25,309 bases of DNA, from contig URRQ01000032.1 in NCBI GenBank assembly GCA_900550235.1, positions 1-25,309 of the forward strand. Direction: 5' to 3'. The position numbers were made by a program, and so were the translations under genes. The DNA comes from an uncultured Lachnospiraceae bacterium. GTDB lineage: Bacteria; Bacillota; Clostridia; Lachnospirales; Lachnospiraceae. Positions 1-8,426 of this stretch are shown one piece after another; position 1 is the stretch's first letter, and every line of letters starts with the position of its first letter. The notes under the pieces were generated by a model. It was not told where the DNA came from, made no database searches, and saw nothing but the letters and a program-made list of their open reading frames with translations.

Positions 1-55
1 GGTAAGGCAAAGGTCTGCAACACCTCTATCACCAGTTCAAATCTGGTTGGCGCCT
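1..55 (+). tRNA. tRNA-Cys (GCA), 3' part only
   Basis: The window opens inside a tRNA gene. The anticodon arm has a seven-base loop CTGCAAC with anticodon GCA at 17-19. A four-base variable loop and a perfect T arm follow (ACCAG, loop TTCAAAT, CTGGT at 31-47). The 3' acceptor strand TGGCGCC lies at 48-54 with discriminator U at 55, as expected for tRNA-Cys. CCA is not encoded. The 5' acceptor strand and part of the D arm lie before the window. The gene is probably the last of a tRNA or operon transcript, because a terminator follows at once. Confidence 0.88.
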
Positions 56-60
56 CTGAG

Positions 61-95
61 ACAGGAAATTCATTTATGAGTTTCCTGTTTTTTTA
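61..95 (+). terminator. Intrinsic terminator after tRNA-Cys
   Basis: A 13-bp hairpin with one G-U pair (61-73 with 76-88, two-base loop) runs directly into a T tract at 86-94. It ends the tRNA transcript. Confidence 0.88.
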
Positions 96-133
96 GTATA
101 AAAAATTTACTTCTATCTTGAAAATATCCAATA

Positions 134-162
134 TTGACTTAACCTAAAAAATAAATCATAAT
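134..162 (+). promoter_or_regulatory. Promoter of the D-serine ammonia-lyase gene
   Basis: TTGACT at 134-139 and CATAAT at 157-162 are separated by exactly 17 bases, a near-consensus sigma-A promoter in an AT-rich gap. Transcription would start near 169, leaving a short leader with AGGAG at 191-195 before the ATG at 205. Confidence 0.65.
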
Positions 163-204
163 TTAGATAATGAAAATATAACAATCTACGAGGAGTATAT
201 CAAA

Positions 205-1488
205 ATGGAACTTATAAAGAATCTAAAAGATGAAACGGAACTACTATGGCTGAACTCAAAGTATGAAATAGAAAGCGAGTATGAGACTAATCTTACAATG
301 GATGACATAGATGATGCAGAGAGGCGGCTTAAAAGATTCGCGCCTTACATTAAAACGGTATTTCCAGAGACAGCGAAGACAGATGGGATTATTGAGTCTG
401 TCCTTCAGGAAATTCCTAAGATGGGAATAGAGTGCAATGTTACAGGACGATTATTTTTGAAAAAGGACAGTCATCTTCCAGTTGCTGGTTCTGTAAAAGC
501 AAGGGGAGGAATTTACGAGGTTTTGAAGCATACAGAAGATCTTGCAATAGAACATGGATTATTAGGAAAAGATTTAGAGAAAGAAAATTATGCGAAGCTT
601 GCAGATAAGAATTATCGAGAATTTTTCTCTCAGTACACCATTCAAGTTGGTTCTACAGGAAATCTCGGTCTTAGTATAGGAATTGCAAGCGCTGCAATTG
701 GTTATCAAGTAATTGTGCATATGTCAGCAGATGCAAAACAATGGAAAAAAGACCTTCTTCGTGCTCATGGAGTTACAGTTATGGAGTATAAGTCAGATTA
801 TAGCGAAGCAGTAGAAAATGGAAGAAAGCTGTCTGACGAAGATCCAAAAAGCTATTTTGTTGATGACGAGAATTCAAAAAACTTATTTTTAGGCTATGCT
901 GTTGCAGCGAAACGTTTACAAAAACAATTAGAAGAACAGGAGATTATGGTAGATCAAGATCATCCATTGTTTGTATATATTCCATGTGGTGTCGGAGGAG
1001 CTCCAGGTGGAGTAACTTTCGGTTTGAAAGAGATTTTTGGAGAATATGTACATTGCTTTTTTGTAGAGCCGACACAGGCTCCTTGTATGCTTTTAGGAAT
1101 GGCTACCGGTAAACATCATGAGATATGCGTGCAGGATATTGGATTAACCGGACTGACGGAAGCAGATGGTCTTGCAGTTGGACGACCATCTGGATTTGTT
1201 GGAAAAGTAATGGAATCAAGATTATCCGGAATTTTTACGATTCGGGATCAGAAATTATATGAGTATATGCGGAAATTGGAGGAGAAAGAGCATATTTTTC
1301 TAGAACCGAGCGCATGCGCAGCTTTTGAAGGGGCAATAAAAATCCAAGAATACGAAGTAGGACAACAATATTTAGCAACACATGATTTGAATGAGAAGTT
1401 AAAAGATTCTGTACAGATTGCATGGGCAACCGGAGGACAACTTGTACCGGAAGAGATTCGGAAACAATATAGACAAAGATATTTGTAA
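205..1488 (+). CDS. dsdA: D-serine ammonia-lyase (D-serine dehydratase)
   Basis: This cytoplasmic PLP enzyme would deaminate D-serine to pyruvate and ammonia. The 427-residue product is slightly shorter than the E. coli enzyme. The family block GSVKARGGIYEVL contains the Schiff-base lysine K98. A phosphate-binding loop GSTGNLG lies at about 149-155, and a second glycine-rich stretch CGVGGAPGG follows in the middle of the protein. These match DsdA rather than ordinary threonine/serine dehydratases. The start is supported by AGGAG nine bases upstream. The gene has its own promoter and no adjacent dsdC regulator or dsdX permease, so it probably acts alone in detoxifying or using D-serine, an inference from context. 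The next gene has a separate promoter. Confidence 0.93.
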   Translation: MELIKNLKDETELLWLNSKYEIESEYETNLTMDDIDDAERRLKRFAPYIKTVFPETAKTDGIIESVLQEIPKMGIECNVTGRLFLKKDSHLPVAGSVKARGGIYEVLKHTEDLAIEHGLLGKDLEKENYAKLADKNYREFFSQYTIQVGSTGNLGLSIGIASAAIGYQVIVHMSADAKQWKKDLLRAHGVTVMEYKSDYSEAVENGRKLSDEDPKSYFVDDENSKNLFLGYAVAAKRLQKQLEEQEIMVDQDHPLFVYIPCGVGGAPGGVTFGLKEIFGEYVHCFFVEPTQAPCMLLGMATGKHHEICVQDIGLTGLTEADGLAVGRPSGFVGKVMESRLSGIFTIRDQKLYEYMRKLEEKEHIFLEPSACAAFEGAIKIQEYEVGQQYLATHDLNEKLKDSVQIAWATGGQLVPEEIRKQYRQRYL

Positions 1489-1496
1489 GATTCGGA

Positions 1497-1550
1497 ATTC
1501 GGTAATTGAATTTTAGAATAAAAGATGGTATGATTACTGGATTACCGAAT
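1497..1550. promoter_or_regulatory. Promoter of the aldo/keto reductase gene inside a perfect inverted repeat
   Basis: TTGAAT at 1506-1511 and TATGAT at 1529-1534 are 17 bases apart, and TGG precedes the -10 element (extended -10 type). The promoter reads rightward. It is bracketed by a perfect 10-bp inverted repeat, ATTCGGTAAT at 1497-1506 and ATTACCGAAT at 1541-1550. One arm touches the -35 element and the other covers the expected start point near 1541. This is an operator-like arrangement; the regulator is unknown. Confidence 0.6.
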
Positions 1551-1572
1551 AGATAGAAGAAGGAGGTAAGGG

Positions 1573-2493
1573 ATGAAGACTGTAAAATTAGGAACAACTG
1601 GACTCTCAGTTTCGGCTATTGCAATGGGCTGTATGAGAATGGGGAATATAGAATTAGATAAAGCGGTACAGATGATTGAAAAGTCAATGGATTGTGGAGT
1701 GAATTTTTTTGATCATGCAGATATTTATGAAGATGGAGCGAGTGAAGAGAAATTTGCGAAGGCTTTGAAACAGACAGATATTCGAAGAGAAGAGATTTTT
1801 CTACAATCGAAGTGTGCCATTATACCAGGAATTATGTATGATTTTTCTAAGGAACACATTATAAAATCCGTAGAAGGGTCTTTGAAAAGATTGGATACAG
1901 AGTATTTAGATTCCTTACTTTTACATAGACCGGATATTCTGATGGAACCGGAGGAAGTGGCAGAGGCTTTTGATCAGTTGGAGCGAGAAGGGAAAGTTCG
2001 TTATTTTGGTGTATCTAATCATAATCCGATGCAGATGGAATTGTTGAAAAAATATGTGCGTCAGCCATTGGTAGTCAATCAGTTACAATTTAGTGTGGCG
2101 CATACAACGATGATCAGCAGTGGAACAGAAGTGAATATGTTGACAGATGGAGCGGTGAATCGTGACGGAAGTGTATTGGATTATTGCCGTTTGAATGACA
2201 TTACCATTCAAGCATGGTCGCCATTCCAGTATGGGATGTTTGAAGGCGTATTTTTAGGAAATGAGAAATTCCCGGAATTAAATCAGAAGATTGATGAAAT
2301 TGCAGAGAAATATCAAGTTTCCAATACAACGATCGCGGTAGCATGGATTTTGAGACATCCGGCAAATATGCAGGTACTTACAGGAACTATGAATGCGCAG
2401 CGGTTTGAAGATATTTGTAAGGCATCGGAAGTTTGTTTGCCTAGACAGGAGTGGTACGAAATCTACTGCGCGGCAGGAAACAATCTTCCATAA
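1573..2493 (+). CDS. Aldo/keto reductase, YdhF-like
   Basis: A cytoplasmic NADPH-type oxidoreductase of the aldo/keto reductase superfamily, 306 residues, a normal single-barrel length. The N-terminus MKTVKLGTTGLSVSAIAMGC is typical. The catalytic tetrad can be placed at D47 and Y52 (FDHADIY), K80 (LQSKCA) and H118 (LLHRPD). The cofactor-side motif GVSNH lies in the middle. The overall pattern is closest to the YdhF-type subgroup, whose physiological substrates are not well defined. AGGAGG at 1561-1566 supports the start. The gene has its own promoter bracketed by an inverted repeat, and the membrane-protein gene begins 29 bases after its stop, so the two are probably co-transcribed. Confidence 0.9.
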   Translation: MKTVKLGTTGLSVSAIAMGCMRMGNIELDKAVQMIEKSMDCGVNFFDHADIYEDGASEEKFAKALKQTDIRREEIFLQSKCAIIPGIMYDFSKEHIIKSVEGSLKRLDTEYLDSLLLHRPDILMEPEEVAEAFDQLEREGKVRYFGVSNHNPMQMELLKKYVRQPLVVNQLQFSVAHTTMISSGTEVNMLTDGAVNRDGSVLDYCRLNDITIQAWSPFQYGMFEGVFLGNEKFPELNQKIDEIAEKYQVSNTTIAVAWILRHPANMQVLTGTMNAQRFEDICKASEVCLPRQEWYEIYCAAGNNLP

Positions 2494-2522
2494 GAAATAT
2501 AGAAAGTACAGTGAGGATAAAG

Positions 2523-3392
2523 ATGAAAAGTAAGTGGAAAATGAAATGGAAAGCATTGAAAATGGAAATCGCGGAGCATAAAAGTTCATTTATTGTATAT
2601 ATGGTACTTCGCATTCTTGTCATAGTAGTAATGATATTACAGATTTTAAATCGAAATTTTGATGATGTATTTTATTGTGCACTTACATTGATCCTTTTGA
2701 TGGTGCCAAGTTTTCTTCAGGTAGAACTTAAGATTGAACTTCCGACTCCTTTGGAAATCATTATTTTACTTTTTATTTTTGCGGCGGAAGTTCTTGGAGA
2801 GATTGGTTCTTACTATACAAAATTTCCATATTGGGATACGATGCTTCATACGATCAATGGTTTCCTTGCAGCCGCGATTGGATTTGCTTTGGTGGATATT
2901 CTGAATCAGAGAAAAAGTGATAAATTCCACTTATCTCCGTTATATTTGGCAATCGTAGCCTTTTGTTTTTCTATGACGATAGGTGTAATGTGGGAGTTTT
3001 TTGAATGTACGATGGATGTATTTTTTGGAATGGATACACAGAAAGATACCATTGTGCACAGTATTTCCAGCGTAATGTTAGACCCTACAAAGACGCAGAC
3101 AATTATTCATATTGATGATATTCAGAGTGTAGTTATTAATGGAAAAGACTTAGGTCTTGGAGGATATTTGGATATCGGACTGTTAGATACTATGAAAGAT
3201 TTGTTTGTGAATTTTATCGGTGCAGTTGTGTTTTCTATTATCGGATACTTTTATGTGAAAAAGCGTGGAGAAGGACGATTTGCCAAAAAATTTATTCCTA
3301 CACGTAAGAAAGCAGAAGCAGACTTCATGAAAATCGTAGAAAAAAGTGAACAGGAAAAACTAACAGAAAAAAAGAAGGACAAAGAAAACTAA
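2523..3392 (+). CDS. Multi-pass membrane protein, possibly YjdF/DUF2238-like
   Basis: An integral membrane protein of 289 residues with about six hydrophobic segments. A central conserved-looking stretch YWDTMLHTINGFLAAAIGFA and a later VMWEFFECTMD carry charged residues next to or inside predicted helices. This D..H plus WEFFE pattern resembles the DUF2238/YjdF family, whose function is unknown; the assignment is a resemblance only. The tail is rich in Lys and Glu. An in-frame ATG at 2451 would overlap the upstream gene and lacks a ribosome site, so the ATG at 2523, with GAGG at 2513-2516, was chosen. The gene lies 29 bases after the aldo/keto reductase and ahead of a terminator, making a two-gene unit. 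Confidence 0.75.
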   Translation: MKSKWKMKWKALKMEIAEHKSSFIVYMVLRILVIVVMILQILNRNFDDVFYCALTLILLMVPSFLQVELKIELPTPLEIIILLFIFAAEVLGEIGSYYTKFPYWDTMLHTINGFLAAAIGFALVDILNQRKSDKFHLSPLYLAIVAFCFSMTIGVMWEFFECTMDVFFGMDTQKDTIVHSISSVMLDPTKTQTIIHIDDIQSVVINGKDLGLGGYLDIGLLDTMKDLFVNFIGAVVFSIIGYFYVKKRGEGRFAKKFIPTRKKAEADFMKIVEKSEQEKLTEKKKDKEN

Positions 3393-3410
3393 AAAAAGTA
3401 TAAAATATGA

Positions 3411-3455
3411 GGAACAACCATGAAAATTCAATATTTTTGGTTGTTTCTTTTTTTT
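3411..3455 (+). terminator. Intrinsic terminator after the membrane-protein gene
   Basis: AACAACCA at 3413-3420 pairs with TGGTTGTT at 3438-3445, with an additional inner AAAAT/ATTTT pairing, followed by an almost pure T tract to 3455. It separates the aldo/keto reductase unit from the exporter unit. Confidence 0.8.
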
Positions 3456-3469
3456 GTGTGCGATATATT
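3441..3469 (+). promoter_or_regulatory. Promoter of the RND exporter-sortase unit
   Basis: TTGTTT at 3441-3446 and TATATT at 3464-3469 are 17 bases apart. The -35 element lies in the 3' arm of the preceding terminator. The predicted start near 3476 leaves a 25-base leader containing AGGA at 3491-3494. Confidence 0.5.
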
Positions 3470-3500
3470 AAAAGATAGTGAAAAAGAAAGAGGAAAAGAT

Positions 3501-6500
3501 ATGTTACCAAAATTAAGTGTGAAAAAACCGTATACGATTGTAGTTGCGGTTGTATTAGTTATTATATTGGGATTTGTGTCATTTTCGAATATGACGGTAG
3601 ACTTGCTTCCAAGCATGAATTTGCCGTATGCCATTGTATTTACAACGTATCCGGGAGCAAGTCCGGAGGAAGTAGAACAGACAGTGACAAGGCCGATTGA
3701 ACAATCCATGGCAACGATAAGTAATATTCATAATGTAAGTTCTACGTCAAGTGAAAATGTATCTACAGTTGTTTTGGAATTTACAGAGACTGCCAACATG
3801 GATTCGGCAACTATTGAGATGCGTGAAAGTTTGGATCAGATTAGTGGATACTGGCCGGAAACAGTAGGAAATCCAATGATCATGAAATTGAATCCGGATA
3901 TGATGCCGGTTATGGTAGCGGCAGTCAGCGCAAAGGGCAATGAATCCAAGATGACATCGGATATGATTCAGGAAAAAATCATACCGGAAATTGAAAGTGT
4001 GGAAGGCGTTGCTTCTGTGGCGGAAAGCGGTTCCATAGAAGAGACAGTAGAAGTAACGGTTAATCCAGATAAGATAAAAGACTTAAATAAAGATATGAAA
4101 GAAAGTCTGAATAGTCAGTTCTCTGAAGCGGAGAGTGCATTAAGTGATGCAAAAGCTAAGGTGGAAAGCGGAAAAGCGCAGATGGCCAAAGGTCAGAAAG
4201 AAGCAGCCGAACAGATGGGTAAAGCGGAGGCTGAATTATCGAAAAAAAATGCAGAACTGACGCAAGGACAACTTGAGATTCAGGCAAAGTTAAGTGAATT
4301 GAACCTTGCACAGGCACAGATTACAGCACAAAAAACGGAATTAGCGACGCAAGAGGCGACGTTAAAAGCACAAAAAGATACGTTTGATCAGTTGCAGAAA
4401 ATAAGGGAACAGCTGGAGGCGGCCTATGATGAATTGGTTCAACAGATAGAAGAGCAAGGAAAACTTCCGGAACTCGTGGAAAAGCTGGAAGAACTTAAGA
4501 AACAGATTGAAGAGAATAGTAAGCTTTTAGCTGCATTTGATAAGACAAGGGAAGAGATGGAGCAAGGGTTAGCTGCGATTCAAGAAGCAAAAGGCAAGAT
4601 TGCAGCAGCAGAGGGACGGATTGCAGAAGGCAAAAAAGCTTTGGAAACCTTGAAAAAACAGTTGAATCAAGGCGCTATATCGCTTGCGGAAGCACGTGGA
4701 CAGATGAGTTCTGCGCAGATCCAGGCGGCGGCTGGATTAGGAACAGCCGGAGTTCAGCTTGCATTAGGAGAGCAGGCGTTAAAGCAGGGGGAAACAGAAC
4801 TTGAGAGTGCAAAAGAACAGGCATATGAGAAGGCAGATCTCAATGGTATCTTAAATGCAGAAATGGTGAAAACACTTTTGGCTGCACAGAATTTTAATAT
4901 GCCGGCAGGATATGTAAAAGAAGAAGGAGTGGATTACCTCATTCGTGTCGGTAATAAATTCAAAGACATTGAAGAACTGAAAAATCTTGTATTAGTAAGT
5001 ATGGAAGATATGGAACCTATTCTTCTGTCTGATGTGGCAGATGTTGTACAGGTTGATAATTCCGATGAAGTCTATGCGAAGATTAATGGTGAATCTGGAA
5101 TTATGCTCAGTATTCAGAAACAGACCGGGTATTCTACAGGAGAAGTAAGCGATCGAATCTTGGATAAGTTTGAAGATTTAAAGAAGGAATACGAAGGCGT
5201 TCATTTTGTAACGTTGATGGATCAAGGAGTATATATTGATCTGATCGTGAATTCCGTACTTCAGAATCTTTTACTTGGCGCCGTACTGGCTATCTTGATA
5301 TTACTTGTCTTTTTAAAGAGTGTACGTTCTACGTTTGTAATTGCCTGCTCGATTCCTATTAGTTTGCTGGCAGCAATCGTGATGATGTATTTTAGTGGCG
5401 TAACGTTGAATGTAATTTCTTTATCCGGTTTGGCGCTTGGAGTTGGTATGCTTGTAGATAATTCGATTGTAGTAATTGAGAATATCTACCGCATGAGAAA
5501 TGAGGAAGGTGTATCTGCTAAAAAAGCGGCGATTGAAGGAGCAAAACAAGTATCGGGAGCAATTGCCGCATCTACTCTTACTACAGTCTGCGTATTTGCG
5601 CCAATTGTATTTACACAAGGAATTACGAGACAGCTGTTTGTAGATATGGGACTTACGATTGCATATTCTCTTCTTGCAAGTCTTATTGTGGCATTATCGC
5701 TTGTACCGATGATGTCAGCGGGTCTATTACGTAAAACGGAAGAAAAAAGAGGTAGACTTATTGATAAGCTACAGGATATCTATGCAATAACATTACGAAA
5801 AGCACTGCGTTGGAAAGTATTGGTTCTTGTTTTGGCGCTTGGCCTTCTTGTGTTGGGAGGAGCGCTTGCTCTTTCAAGAGGTACTGCATTTATGCCGGAG
5901 ATGGAGAGTACGCAGATTAGTCTTAATTTGACGATGGAAAAGGGAACACCGCTTACAGAGACAGCAAAAGAAGCCGATAAGGTTATGGAGAAGCTTCTGA
6001 AAATAAACGATATTGATGAAGTAGGCGCTATGGCCTCCAGTGGAAATGCAATGGGAACAGCATCGGGCAATCAAATCCAGATGTATGCAATTTTAAAAGA
6101 AGATAAGAAATTATCCAATGACGAATTGAAGAAGAAAATCGAAGAAGATACGAAAGACTGCAAGGGAGAACTTCTGATCAGTATGTCAACGATGGATATG
6201 AGCGCTCTTGGAAGTTCCGGTGTAGTTGTTCAGGTAAAAGGTCGAGAATTGGATACGTTGCAGAAGGTAGCAAAAGATGTAGCAGGCATTTTGAAGGACA
6301 CAAAGGGAACGCAAAACATTTCAGATGGAATGGAAGAAACAACAGGAGAACTTCGTATTGTAGTAGATAAGAAAAAAGCGATGGAGCACAATTTGACCGT
6401 AGCACAAGTATTTCAGAAAATATCTGCGAAAGTAGCGGCGGTTACATCTTCTACAGCATTGAGTACTGACGTGAAAGATTATGATATTCTCGTATTAGAT

Positions 6501-7406
6501 AAGAAAAATGAAAGTCTGACACGCGAGGATATCCGCAATATGAGCATTACAGCAGAAAAACAGGATGGGACGACAGAGGAAATAGCTTTGAAAGATATTG
6601 TGTCATTTGAGGATGCAATTGGTTTGCAATCGATCAATCGGAATAGCCAGACAAGATTTATCAATGTAACTGCTGAGATTCAGGAAGGAGACAATATCGG
6701 TCTTGTAAGTAATCGTGTGAAAGAAGCATTAAAAGACTATAAAGTACCGGCAGGATATAGTATTGAGATGGCTGGAGAAGATGAGACAATTATGGAGGCC
6801 ATGGTAGAATTGCTGAAAATGCTTGGTCTTGCGGTTGTATTTATGTATTTGATCATGGTAGCGCAGTTTCAGTCTTTACGCTCGCCGTTTATCATCATGT
6901 TTACGATTCCATTGGCGTTTACAGGAGGATTATTTGGACTTTATGTTACCGGATCGCCAATCAGCGTTATTGCAATGATTGGTTTCGTCATGCTGTCGGG
7001 AATCATTGTAAATAATGGAATTGTATTTGTGGACTATACAAATCAATTGATTAATGAAGGAATGGAGAAAAAAGAAGCGCTTGTGACAGCTGGAAAGACA
7101 AGACTTCGTCCGATTCTTATGACAGCTTTGACTACGATTCTTGGATTATCCACAATGGCGCTTGGATTTGGAACAGGCGCAGATATGGTGCAGCCAATGG
7201 CAGTAGTGACGGTGGGAGGACTTATTTACGGAACAGTCTTGACATTATATGTTGTACCTTGTATCTTTGATTTATTCCATGGGAAAGAAAAAGCAAGACT
7301 TAGAGACGGAATTGAGAATGAAAAAGAAGGAGAGGAATTGAAAAATGGATGCAGAAGAAAGAAAAAGGTTTCACAGGAAACAGATGAGAGAAGAAGGGAA
7401 ATATAG
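3501..7406 (+). CDS. RND-family exporter permease (HAE1/SwrC-like) with a long coiled-coil insertion
   Basis: A proton-driven efflux permease of the plasma membrane, 1301 residues against about 1050 for usual HAE1 or SwrC proteins. The N-terminal helix (about 9-28) is followed by the porter signature YPGASPEEVEQTVTRPIEQ. TM4 carries GVGMLVDNSIVVIEN with the proton-relay aspartate D653. The second half repeats the fold and has a TM10 block GIIVNNGIVFVDY. The extra length is an Ala/Gln/Lys/Glu-rich coiled coil at about 195-445, between VTVNPDKIKDL and LNGILNAEMVKTLL. That is where AcrB carries the TolC-docking subdomain. The start is ATG 3501 with AGGA six bases upstream; an in-frame ATG at 3420 lies in the preceding terminator stem. 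The 3' end overlaps the sortase gene by 62 bases. The substrate is unknown. Confidence 0.9.
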   Translation: MLPKLSVKKPYTIVVAVVLVIILGFVSFSNMTVDLLPSMNLPYAIVFTTYPGASPEEVEQTVTRPIEQSMATISNIHNVSSTSSENVSTVVLEFTETANMDSATIEMRESLDQISGYWPETVGNPMIMKLNPDMMPVMVAAVSAKGNESKMTSDMIQEKIIPEIESVEGVASVAESGSIEETVEVTVNPDKIKDLNKDMKESLNSQFSEAESALSDAKAKVESGKAQMAKGQKEAAEQMGKAEAELSKKNAELTQGQLEIQAKLSELNLAQAQITAQKTELATQEATLKAQKDTFDQLQKIREQLEAAYDELVQQIEEQGKLPELVEKLEELKKQIEENSKLLAAFDKTREEMEQGLAAIQEAKGKIAAAEGRIAEGKKALETLKKQLNQGAISLAEARGQMSSAQIQAAAGLGTAGVQLALGEQALKQGETELESAKEQAYEKADLNGILNAEMVKTLLAAQNFNMPAGYVKEEGVDYLIRVGNKFKDIEELKNLVLVSMEDMEPILLSDVADVVQVDNSDEVYAKINGESGIMLSIQKQTGYSTGEVSDRILDKFEDLKKEYEGVHFVTLMDQGVYIDLIVNSVLQNLLLGAVLAILILLVFLKSVRSTFVIACSIPISLLAAIVMMYFSGVTLNVISLSGLALGVGMLVDNSIVVIENIYRMRNEEGVSAKKAAIEGAKQVSGAIAASTLTTVCVFAPIVFTQGITRQLFVDMGLTIAYSLLASLIVALSLVPMMSAGLLRKTEEKRGRLIDKLQDIYAITLRKALRWKVLVLVLALGLLVLGGALALSRGTAFMPEMESTQISLNLTMEKGTPLTETAKEADKVMEKLLKINDIDEVGAMASSGNAMGTASGNQIQMYAILKEDKKLSNDELKKKIEEDTKDCKGELLISMSTMDMSALGSSGVVVQVKGRELDTLQKVAKDVAGILKDTKGTQNISDGMEETTGELRIVVDKKKAMEHNLTVAQVFQKISAKVAAVTSSTALSTDVKDYDILVLDKKNESLTREDIRNMSITAEKQDGTTEEIALKDIVSFEDAIGLQSINRNSQTRFINVTAEIQEGDNIGLVSNRVKEALKDYKVPAGYSIEMAGEDETIMEAMVELLKMLGLAVVFMYLIMVAQFQSLRSPFIIMFTIPLAFTGGLFGLYVTGSPISVIAMIGFVMLSGIIVNNGIVFVDYTNQLINEGMEKKEALVTAGKTRLRPILMTALTTILGLSTMALGFGTGADMVQPMAVVTVGGLIYGTVLTLYVVPCIFDLFHGKEKARLRDGIENEKEGEELKNGCRRKKKVSQETDERRREI

Positions 7407-8178
7407 AAAAGCTCGGAAAACTCGAAAAAGAAAGAAACAAAGCAATGGTTCGATTTTTACAACGATTGTGCTTATCATAGCAATCTGTGTATTTTGTGTT
7501 TCGTCATTTCAGCTCTTCCAGATTCTTTCTTCCTATAAAAAAGGAGATAGCGAATACAAGAGGGTTCAAGACCTTGCAGTAGAAGCCGAGGAATTAGATG
7601 GAGAAACAATTTTTTCGGTAGATTTCCATAAATTGAAAGAAATCAATCCGGATACAGTAGCATGGATTCGATTTGAAGAACCATCAATTATTAGTTATCC
7701 GGTTGTACATAGTCACAATAACAAGGAATATTTGACCAAGCTTTTTGGAGAAGGAAAAAATACATACGGGACATTGTTTGTAGACAAAGATAATGCAGGA
7801 GATTTTACAGATAGAAATACCTTCATCTATGGTCATCGAATGAAGAGTGGTTCTATGTTCGGAAAGCTGGAAAAATATGCGGAGAAAGACTTCTACGAAA
7901 AACACCCATATTTTTACATCTATACTCCTGATGGAAAAGAATCTGTGTATCAGATTTTTTCAGCAGGTGTTGTAAAAGATACATCGAAAAGTTATGATAA
8001 GCAATATGCGGACGATCAGGCATTTGCAGATTATATCAGTCATATAAAATCTCAATCCAACTATGATACAGGAGTGGAGGTTCCGGCGGATGCTCAGATT
8101 GTAAGCTTATCTACTTGTACGGTAGATAGTAATGAAGACAGATTTCTCGTACATGCAGTAAAGGTTGATGAAAGATAA
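7345..8178 (+). CDS. srtB: Class B sortase
   Basis: A membrane-anchored cysteine transpeptidase that would join sorting-signal proteins to peptidoglycan or to each other. The 277-residue protein has a strongly basic N-terminus (1-33), one membrane segment (about 36-60) and a class-B catalytic domain. The catalytic residues can be placed: H164 in IYGHRM, C258 in SLSTCTV and R266 in EDRFLVHA. The start, with AGAGG at 7331-7335, lies inside the 3' end of the exporter gene, so the two are translationally linked. No substrate with an NPQTN-like sorting motif is encoded in the window, so its targets lie elsewhere. Confidence 0.92.
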   Translation: MDAEERKRFHRKQMREEGKYRKARKTRKRKKQSNGSIFTTIVLIIAICVFCVSSFQLFQILSSYKKGDSEYKRVQDLAVEAEELDGETIFSVDFHKLKEINPDTVAWIRFEEPSIISYPVVHSHNNKEYLTKLFGEGKNTYGTLFVDKDNAGDFTDRNTFIYGHRMKSGSMFGKLEKYAEKDFYEKHPYFYIYTPDGKESVYQIFSAGVVKDTSKSYDKQYADDQAFADYISHIKSQSNYDTGVEVPADAQIVSLSTCTVDSNEDRFLVHAVKVDER

Positions 8179-8187
8179 GGAGAAAGT

Positions 8188-8376
8188 ATGACAGAGAGGA
8201 TATATGAGGTAGGAGATATCGTTAGGATGAAGAAAAAACATCCGTGTGGGAGTTTTGAGTGGGAGATTCTTAGAGTAGGCGCGGATTTCCGGTTAAAATG
8301 TACAGGTTGCGGACATCAAATCATGATATCTAGAAAATTAGTAGAAAAAAATACAAAAGAATTGAAAAAAGCTTGA
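8188..8376 (+). CDS. DUF951 family protein
   Basis: A 62-residue protein with the family pattern GDIVRMKKKHPCG, then WEILRVGADFRLKC and GCGHQIMISR. Three cysteines (C20, C38, C41) and nearby His residues suggest a small metal- or nucleic-acid-binding domain, but no function is established for DUF951. GGAG lies just before the ATG and the gene begins nine bases after the sortase stop, so it is probably the last gene of the exporter-sortase transcript. DUF951 genes are often found beside rpsF in Firmicutes, as here. Confidence 0.88.
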   Translation: MTERIYEVGDIVRMKKKHPCGSFEWEILRVGADFRLKCTGCGHQIMISRKLVEKNTKELKKA

Positions 8377-8401
8377 AATAGCTTTGTTTCTATGGTAGTA
8401 T
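8373..8401 (+). promoter_or_regulatory. Promoter of the rpsF-ssb-rpsR operon
   Basis: TTGAAA at 8373-8378 and TAGTAT at 8396-8401 are 17 bases apart, with TGG directly before the -10 hexamer (extended -10). It overlaps the end of the DUF951 gene and would give a leader of about 70 bases. Confidence 0.55.
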
Positions 8402-8426
8402 ATCAAATTGTGATATATTATTTTAT

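Noticed and set aside
3420..3500. An N-terminal extension of the RND exporter from ATG 3420.
   Set aside because: This ATG lies in a terminator stem with no ribosome site; the ATG at 3501 has a good one and starts where the family starts.
4080..4840. The coiled-coil stretch as a separate gene or a repeat-mediated insertion.
   Set aside because: The frame is continuous, RND sequence resumes in register on both sides and no target duplication is visible; it is a domain of the exporter.
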